From contig JAANDG010000045.1 of NCBI GenBank assembly GCA_036852015.1, forward strand, positions 62,001-126,000: DNA of 64,000 bases, written 5' to 3'. Shown one piece after another: positions 1 to 12,203 of the stretch; position 1 is the stretch's first letter; the number at the start of each line of letters is the position of its first letter. A model generated the notes under the pieces. That model saw only the letters and a program-made list of their open reading frames with translations, did not search any database and was not told the DNA's origin. A program made the translations under genes and the position numbers. This DNA is from Pelodera strongyloides. Its lineage: Eukaryota > Nematoda > Chromadorea > Rhabditida > Rhabditidae.

Positions 1-550
1 GCAGTTGACTTACGGTGTCTACACAGGGCAAGTCTTACCCCTTTTCTTTTCAGTAAAGAAATTAGCATAATATGACATGCTTTGAATTCGCATAAATTTG
101 CAACATTAGGCAATACTGTAGCTCACTTCCCCATATACAAAAAACTTACCGCTACTTTTCACTAACCTTACCGCTCCGTTAACTTACGTCGCTGCGTAAC
201 TAACTACTAGACATAAGCCTTCCCAGCGGTGCTCTTGTTTTTAGACCTTCAAATAATAAAACGTTGTTTTTACTTTTATTCTCCGTCTCATTCAAGTTTC
301 AATTTCCGCACGTTGTCTTGTTTCGGTTGAATAGTTTCGCTACATAGAAAATTGCCTTAGAATAGTGTCCTAGCGACAATAACAAATAAAAACGTAAGCG
401 TTTTAAGAGATTGCTTTTTTTCTTGATGTACGTAGAATAATAATCAAGCTTTGCAGATTTATCTAGTTCTTACCTTACTAGGCGTAATTATTGTATGGTA
501 CGCGTTTTTTTGTTGCAAAATTTGCATACTAATTGTAGTTGTTATAATTG

Positions 551-672
551 GCAAGAGAGAGAGAGATACAGATAGAGAGAGACAGGTAGAGAGAGAGGGA
601 GAGAGAGACAGATAGAGAGAGAGGGAGAGAGAGAGAAAGAGATAAAGAGAGAGAGATAGAGAGAGAGAGAGC
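551..672. repeat. (GA)n-rich microsatellite with GATA interruptions
   Basis: Near-continuous GAGA with interspersed GATA and GACA. The Leu/Ser-rich ORF on the minus strand is an artefact of this repeat. Confidence 0.95.
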
Positions 673-1085
673 GAGAGAAGATGACGGTGCTCTTCGAACT
701 ATTATGCTTCTATTCTTCAACGTGTTATGGTCAATTAATTTCCATGGACAGATGCACTTCGCATCGCTGCATTCAACTTTTTCGTCTTTAATAATTAACG
801 CGATATGTATTATGTATTAATAATAAAGGCAAAATATCGCGCCGCAGCACCTTGCTTTCCGGAGTTTTTTTAGACAGAGAATTCGAATAAATGTGGTATT
901 CTATCCGGTGTGCTGTGCAATTAAGTTACGCCGTCATGGTGATTTAAACCCGATATGTAATTCTCGCTTAGAGTCCGGCTAAGCTCGAGATGTTACTCTT
1001 GGAGGTAGCCCCTGAGGCTAACAATATGCTCTAGGCGTGGCGCTGAAAAGTTAGTTAAAACCGTGGCGTAAGTTATGGAAGTTTG

Positions 1086-1447
1086 TTAAAGGGATCGGCT
1101 CACCTCAAATCGTGTCTGTTTTCTTTGTTTCTTTATTTTCTATAAGGGATAATAAAAATTTTGAATACAAAAAGTAGTGTTCTATTTCAATACTCACGAA
1201 GATATTAGGTGATAAAGTGGTGGATCGATCGGCCCGAAATGAAAAAGTGTAATTGTCCTGCCTTGTTTGTATGGGACAATTAACACTTTTTCATTTCGGG
1301 CCGATCGATCCACCACTTTATCACCTAATATCTTCGTGAGTATTGAAATATAACACTACTTTTTGTATTCCAAATTTTTATTATCCCTTATAGAAAATAA
1401 AGAAACAGAAAAAACAGACACGATTTGAGGTGAGCCGATCCCTTTAA
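1086..1447. mobile_element. MITE-like palindrome, TTAAAGGGAT family
   Basis: The left end (TTAAAGGGATCGGCTCACCTC) is repeated in inverse at the right end, and the two halves are nearly perfect inverted copies through the centre near 1262-1300. No coding capacity. The right terminus runs directly into another palindrome of a different family, sharing TTTAAA. Confidence 0.85.
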
Positions 1448-1627
1448 AGCGAAATACCGACCGGTTTTTGAAACGCATTGCGTACACCTGCTTTCTTATG
1501 CAGCTTATGCAAATGAGCATAAATTAGAATAAAAACTAGACCCCAATTCGACCCCACTTTGCATAAAGGCATATGAATGCAAGTACTTGAGATGCGTTTC
1601 AAAAACCGGCCGGTATTTCGCTTTGTC
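1443..1627. mobile_element. MITE-like element, CCGGCCGG family
   Basis: Ends AAAGCGAAATACCGACCGG and its inverse CCGGCCGGTATTTCGCTTT enclose about 150 bp with TTATGCAGCTTATGCAAATG inside. This is one of about 24 copies or fragments in the window. Inverted termini, no ORF and many dispersed copies are typical of non-autonomous DNA elements. Confidence 0.85.
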
Positions 1628-2140
1628 AGTTTTCCCAGATACACCAGTTTTCGCAATTGGCAATTTTTCCTTTTCCAAATTTGATGTAATTTTTACTTCG
1701 GTCTATCATTTCCTACTTGATTGACGTAAATAATTTTACAAAAATAATTTTCACTGAAGGAAGGAAAGAAAAATTTGAAAAATCCTCTAACTGTTCAAAA
1801 ATTGCATTACAGCCGATGGATTGGTTCTCTTAGTAATTTCGGAATAATTACCCAAATTTCCAGTCAATTTTGCCTGCGTACATTCAGTAATCCGTTTAAT
1901 GAGCGGCCGGCCACCGAAAATGCAAACCCCTTTAATTGTCTAGGAATATGCCTCTTTTTGAACCGACACATCGTCGAAGGGCCGACAGATATCGATTTGT
2001 TATTCTAAATTATTAGACATTCCGATCCTTTTGCCAAAAATATTGACCGTTCCTTCAAAAAAAAATCATACTGTGCGTTTTTTTCTCAGTAACACAAATA
2101 GAGTACTGCTTCACGGTGCTAGGTCATCCAGAGGCAGCAT

Positions 2141-2274
2141 TCACCAACACACAGGGAGCCCTCCCTAGCCTCCCCGGTGAGCTAAGGAGTGCGTAGAGAG
2201 TGCGAGAGCAGAAGAGATTCAGTGCGCTCGTGAGCCTAGGGAGGGCTCCCTGTATGTTGGTGAATACGGTCTCA
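2141..2274. mobile_element. MITE-like element, CACAGGGAGCCCTCCCT family, copy 1
   Basis: The terminal inverted repeat TCACCAACACACAGGGAGCC pairs with GGCTCCCTGTATGTTGGTGA. The interior (GAGAGTGCGAGAGCAGAAGA) is shared almost exactly with the copy at 48829-48951. Confidence 0.85.
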
Positions 2275-3215
2275 GCATGAAGCACCTTCCGTTTCCCTTG
2301 TGATAGGCCTACTCCTACGGGTTTTTGCCTTATGGCACAGTCAACGAGAAGATCCAGCTCTCTATCTTTCGATCAGATTCTTGGCTAAGGTCGCTACCTA
2401 CGCTAAGGTTGCTACCTTAGCGGATCCTAAGTGGCGTTCTCCTCGCTATAATGGTAAGTGAGAACTTGCTGACCTACCCACATGCACGATATCTTTTTTA
2501 ATTCTGGACCGCGACCTGCTCTCCCCATTAAAATAATGATTTCCATTTTTTTTCGCAGAGTATTTAATTCAGTTTCTTTTTTTTTTGTGGGTTGCCTAAT
2601 GCTTGTATTTGACGTGGAGGTTCCGTGTTACTGCTCACTTCTCTCTCTAGCGTGCTCTCTCTCTTCCTCCCTCTCTCTCTTCCTCCCTCTTTCGTCCTTA
2701 TCTAGATGCCTGCATTGAATTGCATTATGGGAACGGTTTTAGGTTTTCTAAGCTGTGAGCATCTACCACTACCATTCGGATGTTTTACAACATTTATTCA
2801 TTATCTACTTTTGAAAATCTCCATGTGATTATGAACATGAACACTTGTACGTCATTCGTATAAATGACAACCGATGGACCACTCGGCTCACAGAATGGCG
2901 TCCCCGCGATTACAAGCGTCCTCAAGGGTGACCGTGAGGTGGTCAGACCCGATGGTTAAATCATTCGGAAGCGCATGGAAAGATTGGAGATTGGCTGTTG
3001 GCGAGCCAGTAGCTGATTGAGCGGCGTTCAAGGTATTCAAGGTAAGGTGCGACGAGTGTATTTCTTTGAAGATTATCCCCGAAGTCTGAAGTGCCCTTCA
3101 TGCTTCAAGTATACGGCCGTTCGCCATTCTAGTTCCAAAAAAAGCCACATATGCCTACAGCCTACGACCCTATGCAACACCGCTGGGAGCTGTCCCCGAA
3201 AATTATAAATCATAT

Positions 3216-3403
3216 ACTGGCCGGTTTTTGAGTACACCAGCAATTTTTGAGTACATCATCGAGTACACCAGCATTCTTATGCAGCTTATGCAAATTAACA
3301 TAAATTAGAATAAAAAGTCGAGCTAAATTCGAGCAACTTTGCATAAATACGTAAGAATTCAGCTGTCAACGATGTGTTTCAATAACCGGCCGGTATCGCT
3401 ATA
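3216..3403. mobile_element. MITE-like element, CCGGCCGG family (degraded left end)
   Basis: Left end CTGGCCGGTTTTTGAG with a local duplication of GAGTACACCAGCA; right end AACCGGCCGGTATCGCT. The interior matches the family consensus (CTTATGCAAATTAACATAAA). Confidence 0.8.
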
Positions 3404-3589
3404 AGAGATATGTCCATACTACCACACAATATACTAGCACCACAGTCAATTTCACATAGAAGTGTTAGGTTGCAAAATGTACAAGATTGCAAAACATTCA
3501 AAATAATGGTTTTTGGACAATGAGCATCAGGATGAACGAACACTAGAGCTAACAGCTAATCCAAGCATTATATTCTTATTCCTTTCTCT

Positions 3590-3594
3590 TTTTT

Positions 3595-3634
<40 letters not shown>

Positions 3635-3655
3635 TTCTTTCTTTTTTTGCTAGAA
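3590..3655. repeat. (TTTC)n microsatellite
   Basis: About fifteen TTTC units followed by pyrimidine-rich sequence up to about 3722. Confidence 0.95.
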
Positions 3656-3880
3656 GGCTTTGAAATAGTAGAGTTTTGTGTTTCCTTCTCCTCCTTCTTC
3701 TTTTTTCTTTTTTTTTCTTTTTTTTACCAGCTCTTATGTTTTTCGAGTTGTCCCACAAGTATCCTGTTCCACACACAATTGCGAGGCTTTAAGATATTTA
3801 AGCTTTAATTTCTTAAATTTTCGAACGCTTGAATTAAATGACTCGCCTTTGTAATGTTCATTGGAGTTATAATTTAAACT

Positions 3881-4278
3881 TTAAAGGGACAGGCCCATCA
3901 AAGTAAACCTATATTGACGAAACGTTCATAATGTATATAAAGCATTTTTATTACAATATATACAAACCAAAGTTCACCTACTTTCGCCCTCGAGGACTTT
4001 TTCCGATGTACTCATCATCATATGTATACCATAAAGCTGCAGACTTCCAAGGTGTATATGCAAATCTAGCTCGCATTTTAATTTCTTGATAAATTTGCGT
4101 AGACAGCTTCGATCTCTGCAGTTTTACGGTATACATATGATGATGAGCACATTGGAAAAAGTCCTCGAGGGCGAAAGGTAGGTGAAATTGGGTTTGTATA
4201 TATTGTAATAAAAATGCTCTATACACATTATGAATACGTCGTAAATATAGGTTTACTTTGATGGGCCTGTCCCTTTAA
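3881..4278. mobile_element. MITE-like palindrome, TTAAAGGGACAGGCCC family
   Basis: Left end TTAAAGGGACAGGCCCATCA and right end TGATGGGCCTGTCCCTTTAA are perfect inverses, and homology continues through both arms (AAAGTAAACCTATATT). A related half copy is in the PTP gene at 19432-19660 and a longer copy at 36480-36945. Confidence 0.88.
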
Positions 4279-6825
4279 AGCAGAATTGTGCGTGGTTTCC
4301 AAAGCGTATTCGGAAGAAGTGCGTTTCTTGTATAGTATACTATGCAAAGACTTGTCATTCTATTCGTTGCCATTGAAAGGAATAGTACACTAGTACCAAT
4401 TTGCACACGATACTTGGGGGAGTATATGTAGTTGTCAATTATAGGCCTCACAAACCGCGTGCAATTCCGCTTTAATATAATCCGGAAATTAAGCCGCATA
4501 GCCCATACATAACGTGCAGTCCCATCATAGTGTATGTAGGCCAATAATATATGGTCGTTGGTCCAAAAGAGGGCCCAATTTTCGCGCGGCTCTCCATAAT
4601 ATAAGATATAACAAGCGATCACATCTATTAGGTTTTTATAAAGAAAAAGAAATGCAAACTTTGAACGAGTTGTCTGGGGCGAGAAAGGGAAACGTGCACG
4701 TGCTCCTCTCTCTATCGCTAGCTAGCTCTCTCTCTCTCTTCTGTCAAACTATGAGAGCGTAAATAAATATACGTACTTTTTGATGAAAGCTATGATGTAA
4801 GTTATATTACACACATAACTTACATCATTGCACTAGTACATATTACGTACCAACAACATAATTTTTAAAAGTATGTTGGAAACTGCTTTTCCAAATATTG
4901 GATGCAAATGACTTTTGAAAACACCCATACTTTGCATGCAATGCAGGGACAGCAGTTGCCCGGCACACTTTTCAACAACCGGCTGTTCTACCTCTTTAAC
5001 ATTTTACGACTTGTTTTCTTGGACTCAAAAATCTCATTGCGTAGGCGCTTGTTCCTGATATTTCTATTTATAAACGCTTTCTATAAATGATTTGTTTTAA
5101 TAATTACGGAAATACTGTCAGGTTTTAGATTTTTTAGAATTTTTTATGGCTTGAGGAACTTTTGGATTTTAGGAACTTGCGATTATGTTTCTATATTCGG
5201 AGAAAAGTGGACCACCCAGACGCATATCAATCATATACATTTTTTCGCACAGTTACTTGTCCAACATAGGGAAAACGCGGAAGCCAATTTCTGACTGAAC
5301 GCTTACCATAGAAACCTAAACGTATGCAAAAAGAATAAATTTTCTGCAAGTTTGACAAGCTGACCGTCAGTTATGCCTGTCAAAGGCGGGAGCCGTAGAA
5401 TGATCAAAAATTGTGCTTTAATGGATTCATTTCATTGTTAGCAGCAGGGTAGACGGCGCCCAGGCGGCTCAATAGAGAAAGTGTGTGCCGCGCTCATATT
5501 GCGCACCTTTCGCGCTCTTTTCGACCAACATAGATCCTAGCTAGTTTGTTTGTTTAATGTCCCAATAGTAAACAGTAAACTACATAAGACCAAGGAGTCA
5601 TACAAAATCAGAAGCTTCAAAGTTTTAGTCGCTTGCAGCTTGTTAACATTTCGATTTCAGTAGTACTTTTAACCGGGGTGCTTTTATGTTAGCTCCCAGC
5701 AAACCGCCAACGCTAACGTTAACTGAAACTATGGCTCGTAAGAAAACAAAATTTCCTTTTGTTCGTTTTTAACTTCCCTTGAACCCCCACGTCATCCTAA
5801 CGCCACAGCTGAGCGAACTTTTTTTCATGTTAATTTCGGTCATTAAAGTCTTAATTTTAATTGGTCAGGCCTTATTCACGTAGTGTAATTGTGTAATTTC
5901 AGTTGTAATTACCGTACTTCCGCCTCTTGCTAAGCTAAGTGAATGTTCATGTCAAACATGTTATATTTATAGTTTTGCATCAGTTGATTACATTTATCAT
6001 TAGGAAATTGTATTGCATCAAACAATGGAAATTATGAGGAAATTAGACTACGGTAGATTGCGCAATTGAACGATATGCTAAAACGGAATGTGATTAGTTA
6101 ATAATTTTAAATGTTATGACGTTTCATAGATGTTGATCAATTATATATTTGGAATTTGTACATGCTCAATTGTGGAAATAGGGTGTATATAGTAATAATG
6201 ATTTATTACATCAGGGAGATGCGTACAAAAACGAGATCTATTGAATAGAGATAAGGACACAATAGTAGAATTTGTGTGACTTAATAACAAGAGCGTGTAT
6301 TTGCCGAGCACAACAAACCCAGTAGCTGGGCACTATCGGACACTAACACACATAAGCGTGCACAGACCCAGGGCCCAGGGTTACGTCAGTGGCTAAGTTC
6401 ACCGAACGACCTAGGCGCAATACTTGCATTTATAACTAGTTTGTATTATTTGTGATAGCTTAGACGTAGACCTATATTCAGACTAGGGTTTTATTTACAA
6501 AACACTGAACAATCTACTAGTGGATACAAATAAGTCGTTTTGATAATACTTTTGATGATAGTCGTTTTGAGATGTTACGACGTCGGTAAGTAGTCAAGGA
6601 CATCCTTCCTTTTAATTTACCCTTTTGTTTATGTACTCACTTTTATTCTAACCATAATTTATTACACACAACGTTCCATTGAATAAATCAAAGACAAAGT
6701 AAGGAAAAACATCCCCCCGACTGGCGCGGTCTCAGATTACTACTCAACTCATAATGTAGACAAACAAGGAAAGGATACATATAATTAGAACAAGTCTTAA
6801 TACAGACACATACGCACACACACAC

Positions 6826-7020
6826 TTACGTCCACTTTAACACACACACACACACGCACGCACGCACGCACACACACACAACACACACACACATGCACAC
6901 ACATACGCAGACACATACGAACTGTCACACACCTAAAGACACGCGCATACAGATAGATACACACATACACACATGCACACATACACACATACACACATAC
7001 ACACATACACACACACAAAC

Positions 7021-7051
<31 letters not shown>

Positions 7052-7062
7052 ATTTGACCCAC
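6826..7062. repeat. (CA)n microsatellite
   Basis: CACACA with CACG, CATACA and CAAACA interruptions. Cys/Val-rich and Thr/His-rich ORFs on both strands are artefacts. Confidence 0.95.
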
Positions 7063-7371
7063 ACATGTCCCTCCCTCCCCCTCCACGTGCAATATCCGTT
7101 TGAGTGGGTTGCCTCGCGGCCAGGCGTATCAATTACAAAACTTTATCCCCTGTTTTATTTTTGGACTCACGTGAGGTATGTGATTAGCCACTTTTATTTG
7201 CCGTACACTTACTGACATTTACGTTGTATTGTACGGTGTCCTGCATTATTCTGTGAGCTGAATAATAGGGGATTATATCCTTTATTTTAAAAAGCTATCT
7301 TTTTCGTTTTCCGCTATAATAGTTGCTGAGTTAATTGCAAGATAAGCCACAGGAAAGTGAAAACCCCGATT

Positions 7372-7480
7372 TCGCCCCGATCTTTTTCCAAAAAACCCCG
7401 ATTTCGCCCCGATAAAGGCCCGCCCCGATCAAGGCCCGATTTTTTGAGGGACTTGATCGGGGCGAAATCGGGGTTTTGGT
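7372..7480. repeat. CpG-rich block with direct and inverted CCCCGATTTCGCCCCGAT
   Basis: CCCCGATTTCGCCCCGAT occurs twice directly (about 7370 and 7396), with shorter forms and one inverted copy (ATCGGGGCGAAATCGGGG near 7456). It is a local, self-similar block with no protein evidence. Confidence 0.7.
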
Positions 7481-7770
7481 TTCCCATGAATGTGTATTTT
7501 CACAGTGGTAGAGCGGTACTGAGAAAATGGCGTATCTGCCTGGGGAGGAATACGCAACTCGTTTGACATTTCCGCTTCCAAAAACGGCGGCATACGTACC
7601 GCACAACGCAACAATTCGCGCAATCGTCGAAAATTAAAGAGAGTGGCACTGTTGCGCGGAGGACACAGAGATTTACAGCGCTCAGTTGGCGCAGCTGTGG
7701 GCGCTGTGGCGCACATAGATCACTAAACATGTGCGCAGCCGGTGTACGAAATAAACTTGCATAACTGCCC

Positions 7771-7845
7771 AATCCAGATAGCTCAGTGGTAGAATTCCCA
7801 ATTCATAGCGGAACACATCCAGGGTTCAGTTCCTGGCCTGGTGTG
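7771..7845 (+). pseudogene. tRNA-like sequence (SINE or tRNA pseudogene)
   Basis: An A-box-like TAGCTCAGTGG at 7788 and a B-box-like GGTTCAGTTCC at 7833 have tRNA-like spacing. The acceptor stem does not pair well, so this is more likely a tRNA-derived repeat than a working tRNA. Confidence 0.4.
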
Positions 7846-8060
7846 AATTCTTGATTAGTTCATTTGAAATGTACATCTGCTACTATAGCCTGACGCATTC
7901 TGACGTTAATTAATTAAAGTGCATTTATATTCAAAAATTGTTGAGTCTAATTAGGGCCCACTCATACATGGCTATTTTAGGCTATTTTAGGTAGGCAATC
8001 GTCTAATACAAAGGATATCGATGTTTTGAATAAATACTAATGTTAATTGGACAACAAGTA

Positions 8061-8282
8061 TACTCTCTCTCTCTCTCCTTTATATATATATCCACTGTCT
8101 CCTTTTGTTCAGTTATGAGAGTACTCTTGCTGAAGCTTATTTCTCTCTCTCTCTCTCCCTCTCTCTCAATTGTCTCTGTTTTTACTCCAATGTCCATGTA
8201 CATCCCTCTATTCTCTCTCTGTCTCGCGCGCTCTCTCTCTTTCTCTCTTTCTCTCCTCCTCTCTTTACTTTCTCTCTCTCAA
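8061..8282. repeat. (CT)n microsatellite cluster
   Basis: Several CTCTCT tracts separated by short unique sequence. Confidence 0.9.
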
Positions 8283-8537
8283 TATAGTTTAAGCTTGGAA
8301 ATAAGAGTTAAACGTTTTCCTGAAAAAACTTTCCACCTCTTGGCAAGATTTCAATTAAATTTTGCACCTCTCTCACTGTGAAATTGACCCTATTTAGGGC
8401 AAAGTTCACCTCGAAAGTTGGAAGTCATTTCAGTTTTCAAATGAATAGTGGCAGGCAAAGGAATAATTATATCTTTATATGTAATTATGAAGTTCATACT
8501 TCACACTTGGTGCACATTCCATTAATTCGCTTGGCAT

Positions 8538-8663
8538 TTAAAGCGAAATGCTAGCCCCTTTGGAAAATTTGCATATGATATACTCGTACAAAATTAGCAG
8601 AGGATACATAGGATGTGCTTATCATATGCAAACTTTCCAAAGAGGCTAGCATTTCGCTTTAAA
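8538..8663. mobile_element. MITE-like hairpin, GCTAGCCCCTTTGGAAA family
   Basis: TTTAAAGCGAAATGCTAGCC pairs with GGCTAGCATTTCGCTTTAAA, followed by inverted TTTGCATATGATA arms. The same family occurs at 28789-28960, 29080-29251 and 55240-55411. Confidence 0.88.
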
Positions 8664-8774
8664 GCTATTTGACGCGTGGTTTTGCGCAGTGCGCTCATTC
8701 TGTGTTTTTTGCACACAGTTGTCCCGTTCCCGCAGTCGCCCCACAAACCACGTATCGCACTGCTTTAAAACTTC

Positions 8775-8903
8775 AAGTAATATAAAACTCATATGTCTAC
8801 TTCCACTGCTTGTTTTAGTGTCATATATAAGCATGGGCGTGTCCATGAAAGCACCCACCAAAGTACACTCATTTTCCTCAGTGTTTGGGTCTAACTTACT
8901 CAT
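8775..8903 (-). CDS. Possible orphan coding segment, unidentified
   Basis: A minus-strand reading from an ATG at 8901-8903 gives about 43 residues with ordinary composition (starts MSKLDPNTEENECTLVGAFM). A GTTTTA donor-like site follows the Leu-Glu at the 3' end. I found no partner exon with matching phase, and the DNA downstream belongs to palindromic repeats. It may be a fragment or chance. Confidence 0.15.
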
Positions 8904-10521
8904 GTAACCTTTAAAAACCTGAAATATAACTTCTTTATGACTACACTATTCTCTACCCTAGTGAGAAAGCTCACTTTCACAATGCATATTAGCCCTTGCT
9001 CGGTTGAGTACTTGTCTTTGTCTAACTAGCTCCAGCTCAAAGTCAAAAAGTAAAGAAATTGCAAAAAGTAAAGAACTTCCTTAGACATAAAGCACAGAGG
9101 TCAAATTTCAAAATATTCTCTTTACTTTAAGCAAGCCCCAAAGATTCACTCAAGTAAAAGGAAAAGAAGAACAGCTTTTCTTTTAGTTTAGACTTTCAAA
9201 GTTTGTTTCTCCTTTGCTCGACATATGCTTTTTACCTTTCTTCGAGTTTTTATAAATTAGATTTTTTTTCGCAACATCCCTTGTTGAAGTAAGATGGCCA
9301 AAGAGCAACGTTTTTGCATAGGTACACAACGGTCTTCACTTATATCCTACAATTCTTGTTACATTCTTTTCACGGCATATTCTTTCCTACATCTAATAAT
9401 AGCTTGGAAGTTCTCTCAACTCCCAAACTTCATAATCCTTTTTTTTTAAATAAGAAGAAACGAGGTGTACCCAGGTACACTATCCATTCGCTAAAACGCC
9501 ACAGCTTTTGTGTCCACGCAGCATCATCGCGTAAATATGGCCGGTGCGTGGCACAAAAAAAAATCGGTGAAGCCCAGGTGTGGCAACCCGGCCAAGTGTA
9601 GGCGGCGGACAAGTTTTCTCTGATGACACGCTGCTGGCACGCCAGTGGCTCACCGAGTATCTGGCGTTGCTACCTAAACCCATATGCAGTCAATTTTCCC
9701 AACAAAAGCGTGCCTACAAATCATATGCCTTCAATTTTCCCAACAAAAGCGCGGGCGTCAAACGAATTTCGAAAGGTTATTCTTGTTTACAAATAACAGT
9801 AAAAAATAAGAACTTCCACTTATTTTTTTCTACTTGACATGGTGAACTACAGTATAAAACCCCGAATTAAAACACGAAATATGCGTATCAGGGTACAGTA
9901 TGACGAATATGGACTCTACAGTAAAATTACGTCCTTGCCTCAACGCACTTCATTTGTGTTGCCAAATTCCGTCGGTTTTTCAAAACCAAAAGTCGAAAGA
10001 ACTCATTTATAGACCGTTAGAAAGTACATTTTAAATCATTATGTGCTTTTTGAAAATTATTTCGTTTCACCTGTGGTTCGTTGTTGAAACCGATAAACGT
10101 GACAACATTGAGGAAAAAACATACATCTAGCCCATTTCTTTTTGTATCCTTTTGTATTGTATATTGTATTGTATTTTGTTGGGACTTACTTTGGGAAATT
10201 TACATAGGACACATAGGGATAGGAAATGCGTCTCGTATGCAAATTGATGTAGCTTGTTGCGACCTATATATGCAAAATCGCATCATTTGGTCGGCATTCG
10301 GTTGCCACAGATAGATTTCTATGCATTGTATTCAAATTAAAGACAAATTAGCATTTGTCTAGCTCGTTATGCATTTCATGCAAATTAAACGGAAATTAGC
10401 ATAATTGTGTCGGCATTCGGTTGACACAGTATCTTGATAACGATAAAGCGTCGACCTAAGAACACCGAAACAATCTAGGCAGATTTCTAGGCGCTGGAGA
10501 ATCCATATCACCACCGCGTTG

Positions 10522-10592
10522 CTCTTTGCCGGACTCGAACCCTCGTCGTGCTGGTGACAGCCTAGCGCTTTTGCTTTGCGCCACGCCCCCCG
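10522..10592 (-). pseudogene. tRNA-like sequence, minus strand
   Basis: Read on the minus strand it contains GGCGTGGCGCAAAG (A-box-like), GCGCTAGGCTGTCACC and GGGTTCGAGTCC (a clear B box). The distance between boxes and the degraded stems suggest a tRNA-derived element. Confidence 0.4.
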
Positions 10593-10715
10593 TACCAGCC
10601 CAGAGTCAGCTAAAGAAGTTTGTCGCGATGAAGTAAAAACGTCGTTACGTTTAATGTAAAGGATTTGTACATTTGTAGTATGTTTATTCTAAAGAAAATT
10701 CAATTTATAATTCAT

Positions 10716-10717
<2 letters not shown>

Positions 10718-10775
<58 letters not shown>
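10718..10775. repeat. (TA)n microsatellite
   Basis: Uninterrupted TATATA for about 55 bases. Confidence 0.97.
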
Positions 10776-10777
<2 letters not shown>

Positions 10778-11189
10778 TTAGTTTCTGTATTTTTTAGAGA
10801 ACCTCAAACTCTCATCTCCACTTTAGTAATAAGCAATTTTGGTGGTAAAATTTGATTCATTTAATTTACATAGTCCGTTGCGAACGCTTTTATGTACCAT
10901 GGTCTAAATACAACGTGTGAAAACTATATGCTCAATAAACCACGTAAAACTAAATATAAACACGTATTATACCCAAATGATACCTTCATAAACAACCCTT
11001 TTTAAGTGACTTTTTCCCTAGATAAAGAAAATGAGTGTGATAGATTGAGCAGACGTGAGAGGCAGAGCTTATTTGATTTATGCATTGCCTATATGACCAA
11101 GAAAAAATAATCAGAACGGCTCTCTCTGTGACTAATACTCTAACCCTAAGACTTGTTTCCGGCATAGGCCAAAGAGCCCGTTCCATATT

Positions 11190-11252
11190 TAGGTTTCTGT
11201 TTCTTTTCGGTTTCGGTTTCGTTTTCGTTTTCGGTTTCGTTTTCGTTTTCTT
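11190..11252. repeat. (GTTTTC/GGTTTC)n tandem repeat
   Basis: About ten hexamer units alternating TTTCGG and TTTCGT, read on the minus strand as an Asn-Glu-Thr repeat. Confidence 0.9.
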
Positions 11253-11879
11253 TTATCTCTAGAAGAAGGACGCTACTTTTGTAAGTGAATTTAGCTTCGT
11301 TGAAATCTTTAGCGCGTTTACGTTTACTTACGCCTGCAGTTTTCTCATATGTGAACTTCTTAAAATCCTTTTTCTTTACTTGACCTAACCTAACCTTTTC
11401 GAGACCATAAGACTTTACTGCCCTTAGAATACGAATATCGTGATAATACCTATGTTTACCCTGTAAGCTGTAAGCTGTAAGCACGTTGCAAACGTTTATT
11501 AGTACATAGCAAATTACTATGTGGTACGCGTATTATGTTTTTCATAACAAAGTAGTGGTATAATTTCGCGTTGAAGATAGCGATTATGAATACAATGTGA
11601 GAATTGTGTTCAGTGATCTTTGAGCAATAGGTTACATCTCACAATAAGGAAGCACAATGCTTTTAACACCGTAGCGGCTCGAGTATGCTAATTTCCTGTA
11701 ATTGCCCATGTGAAAGTTGACATCCGTGTTGCGGCTATAAATAACATCATCTACAAGTAGCAACAAACAAATGGTTAGGCAAATTCATAGGAAAGATTAG
11801 TTCTAGCGTTAATATTAATATTTTTCGATATTTTTCGAGGGGGTGGGTGCACGGGTGCGCTGCAGTTGCGACACTAGGA

Positions 11880-12203
11880 CTAGGAGTGCCAACCAATGTT
11901 TTTTCTTTCACCACTGTTCCTGGCATCGGCACTCGGCACACCTTTCGAACTAAATTGACGCCAATTATTAGAGTATGAATTTCGCGCGGCGATATCGCTG
12001 AACTTTCGCGTTCTGCCTACAATACTGTCTTGATTTTCTCTTTTTTGGTCATATAAAACTTTTTCCTCAAATAAGTATAATAATTGAACTTCTTCATGCC
12101 ATGATGTGAAATCTCTAGCAATTAGAGGCTTCCGCCGTCGTGTTGTGAAGGTTTTCCTTATATTTTTCCTTAAAAAATCAGAGCACAAAGAGATATTTTG
12201 CAA
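11880..12203 (-). CDS. Unexplained 107-codon minus-strand ORF
   Basis: An uninterrupted minus-strand reading of 107 codons in AT-rich DNA, with mixed ordinary composition (contains ARDFTSWHEEVQLLYLFEEK) and ending in TAG near the CpG-rich base. I recognise no domain and see no convincing splice partners. It could be a decayed element or chance. Confidence 0.2.
   Translation of the reverse strand: MQNISLCSDFLRKNIRKTFTTRRRKPLIARDFTSWHEEVQLLYLFEEKVLYDQKRENQDSIVGRTRKFSDIAARNSYSNNWRQFSSKGVPSADARNSGERKNIGWHS

Noticed and set aside
529..720. Ser/Leu-rich ORF, and similar ORFs at 6797-7132, 8040-8381, 14803-14900, 24086-24487 and 59147-59482
   Set aside because: Translations of (CT/GA)n or (CA)n microsatellites with no other protein features.
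2868..2895. ACCGATGGACCACTCGGCTCACAG resembles the start of 5.8S rRNA (GGTGGATCACTCGGCTC)
   Set aside because: Similarity ends after about 18 bases; the following GATGAAGAACGCAGC-type core of 5.8S is absent.
4275..4622. 115-codon minus ORF
   Set aside because: No splice sites, no domain, and it overlaps repeat-derived palindromic sequence with an opposing plus ORF.
8646..8903. Complete 85-codon minus gene
   Set aside because: The 3' half reads through a palindromic CCACGTGGTTT element and into the MITE at 8538-8663. Only the first 43 codons could be real, and these are listed at low confidence.
11146..11484. 112-codon minus ORF with Asn-Glu-Thr repeats
   Set aside because: The C-terminal third is translated hexamer repeat, and the rest has no recognisable domain or consistent splice partners.
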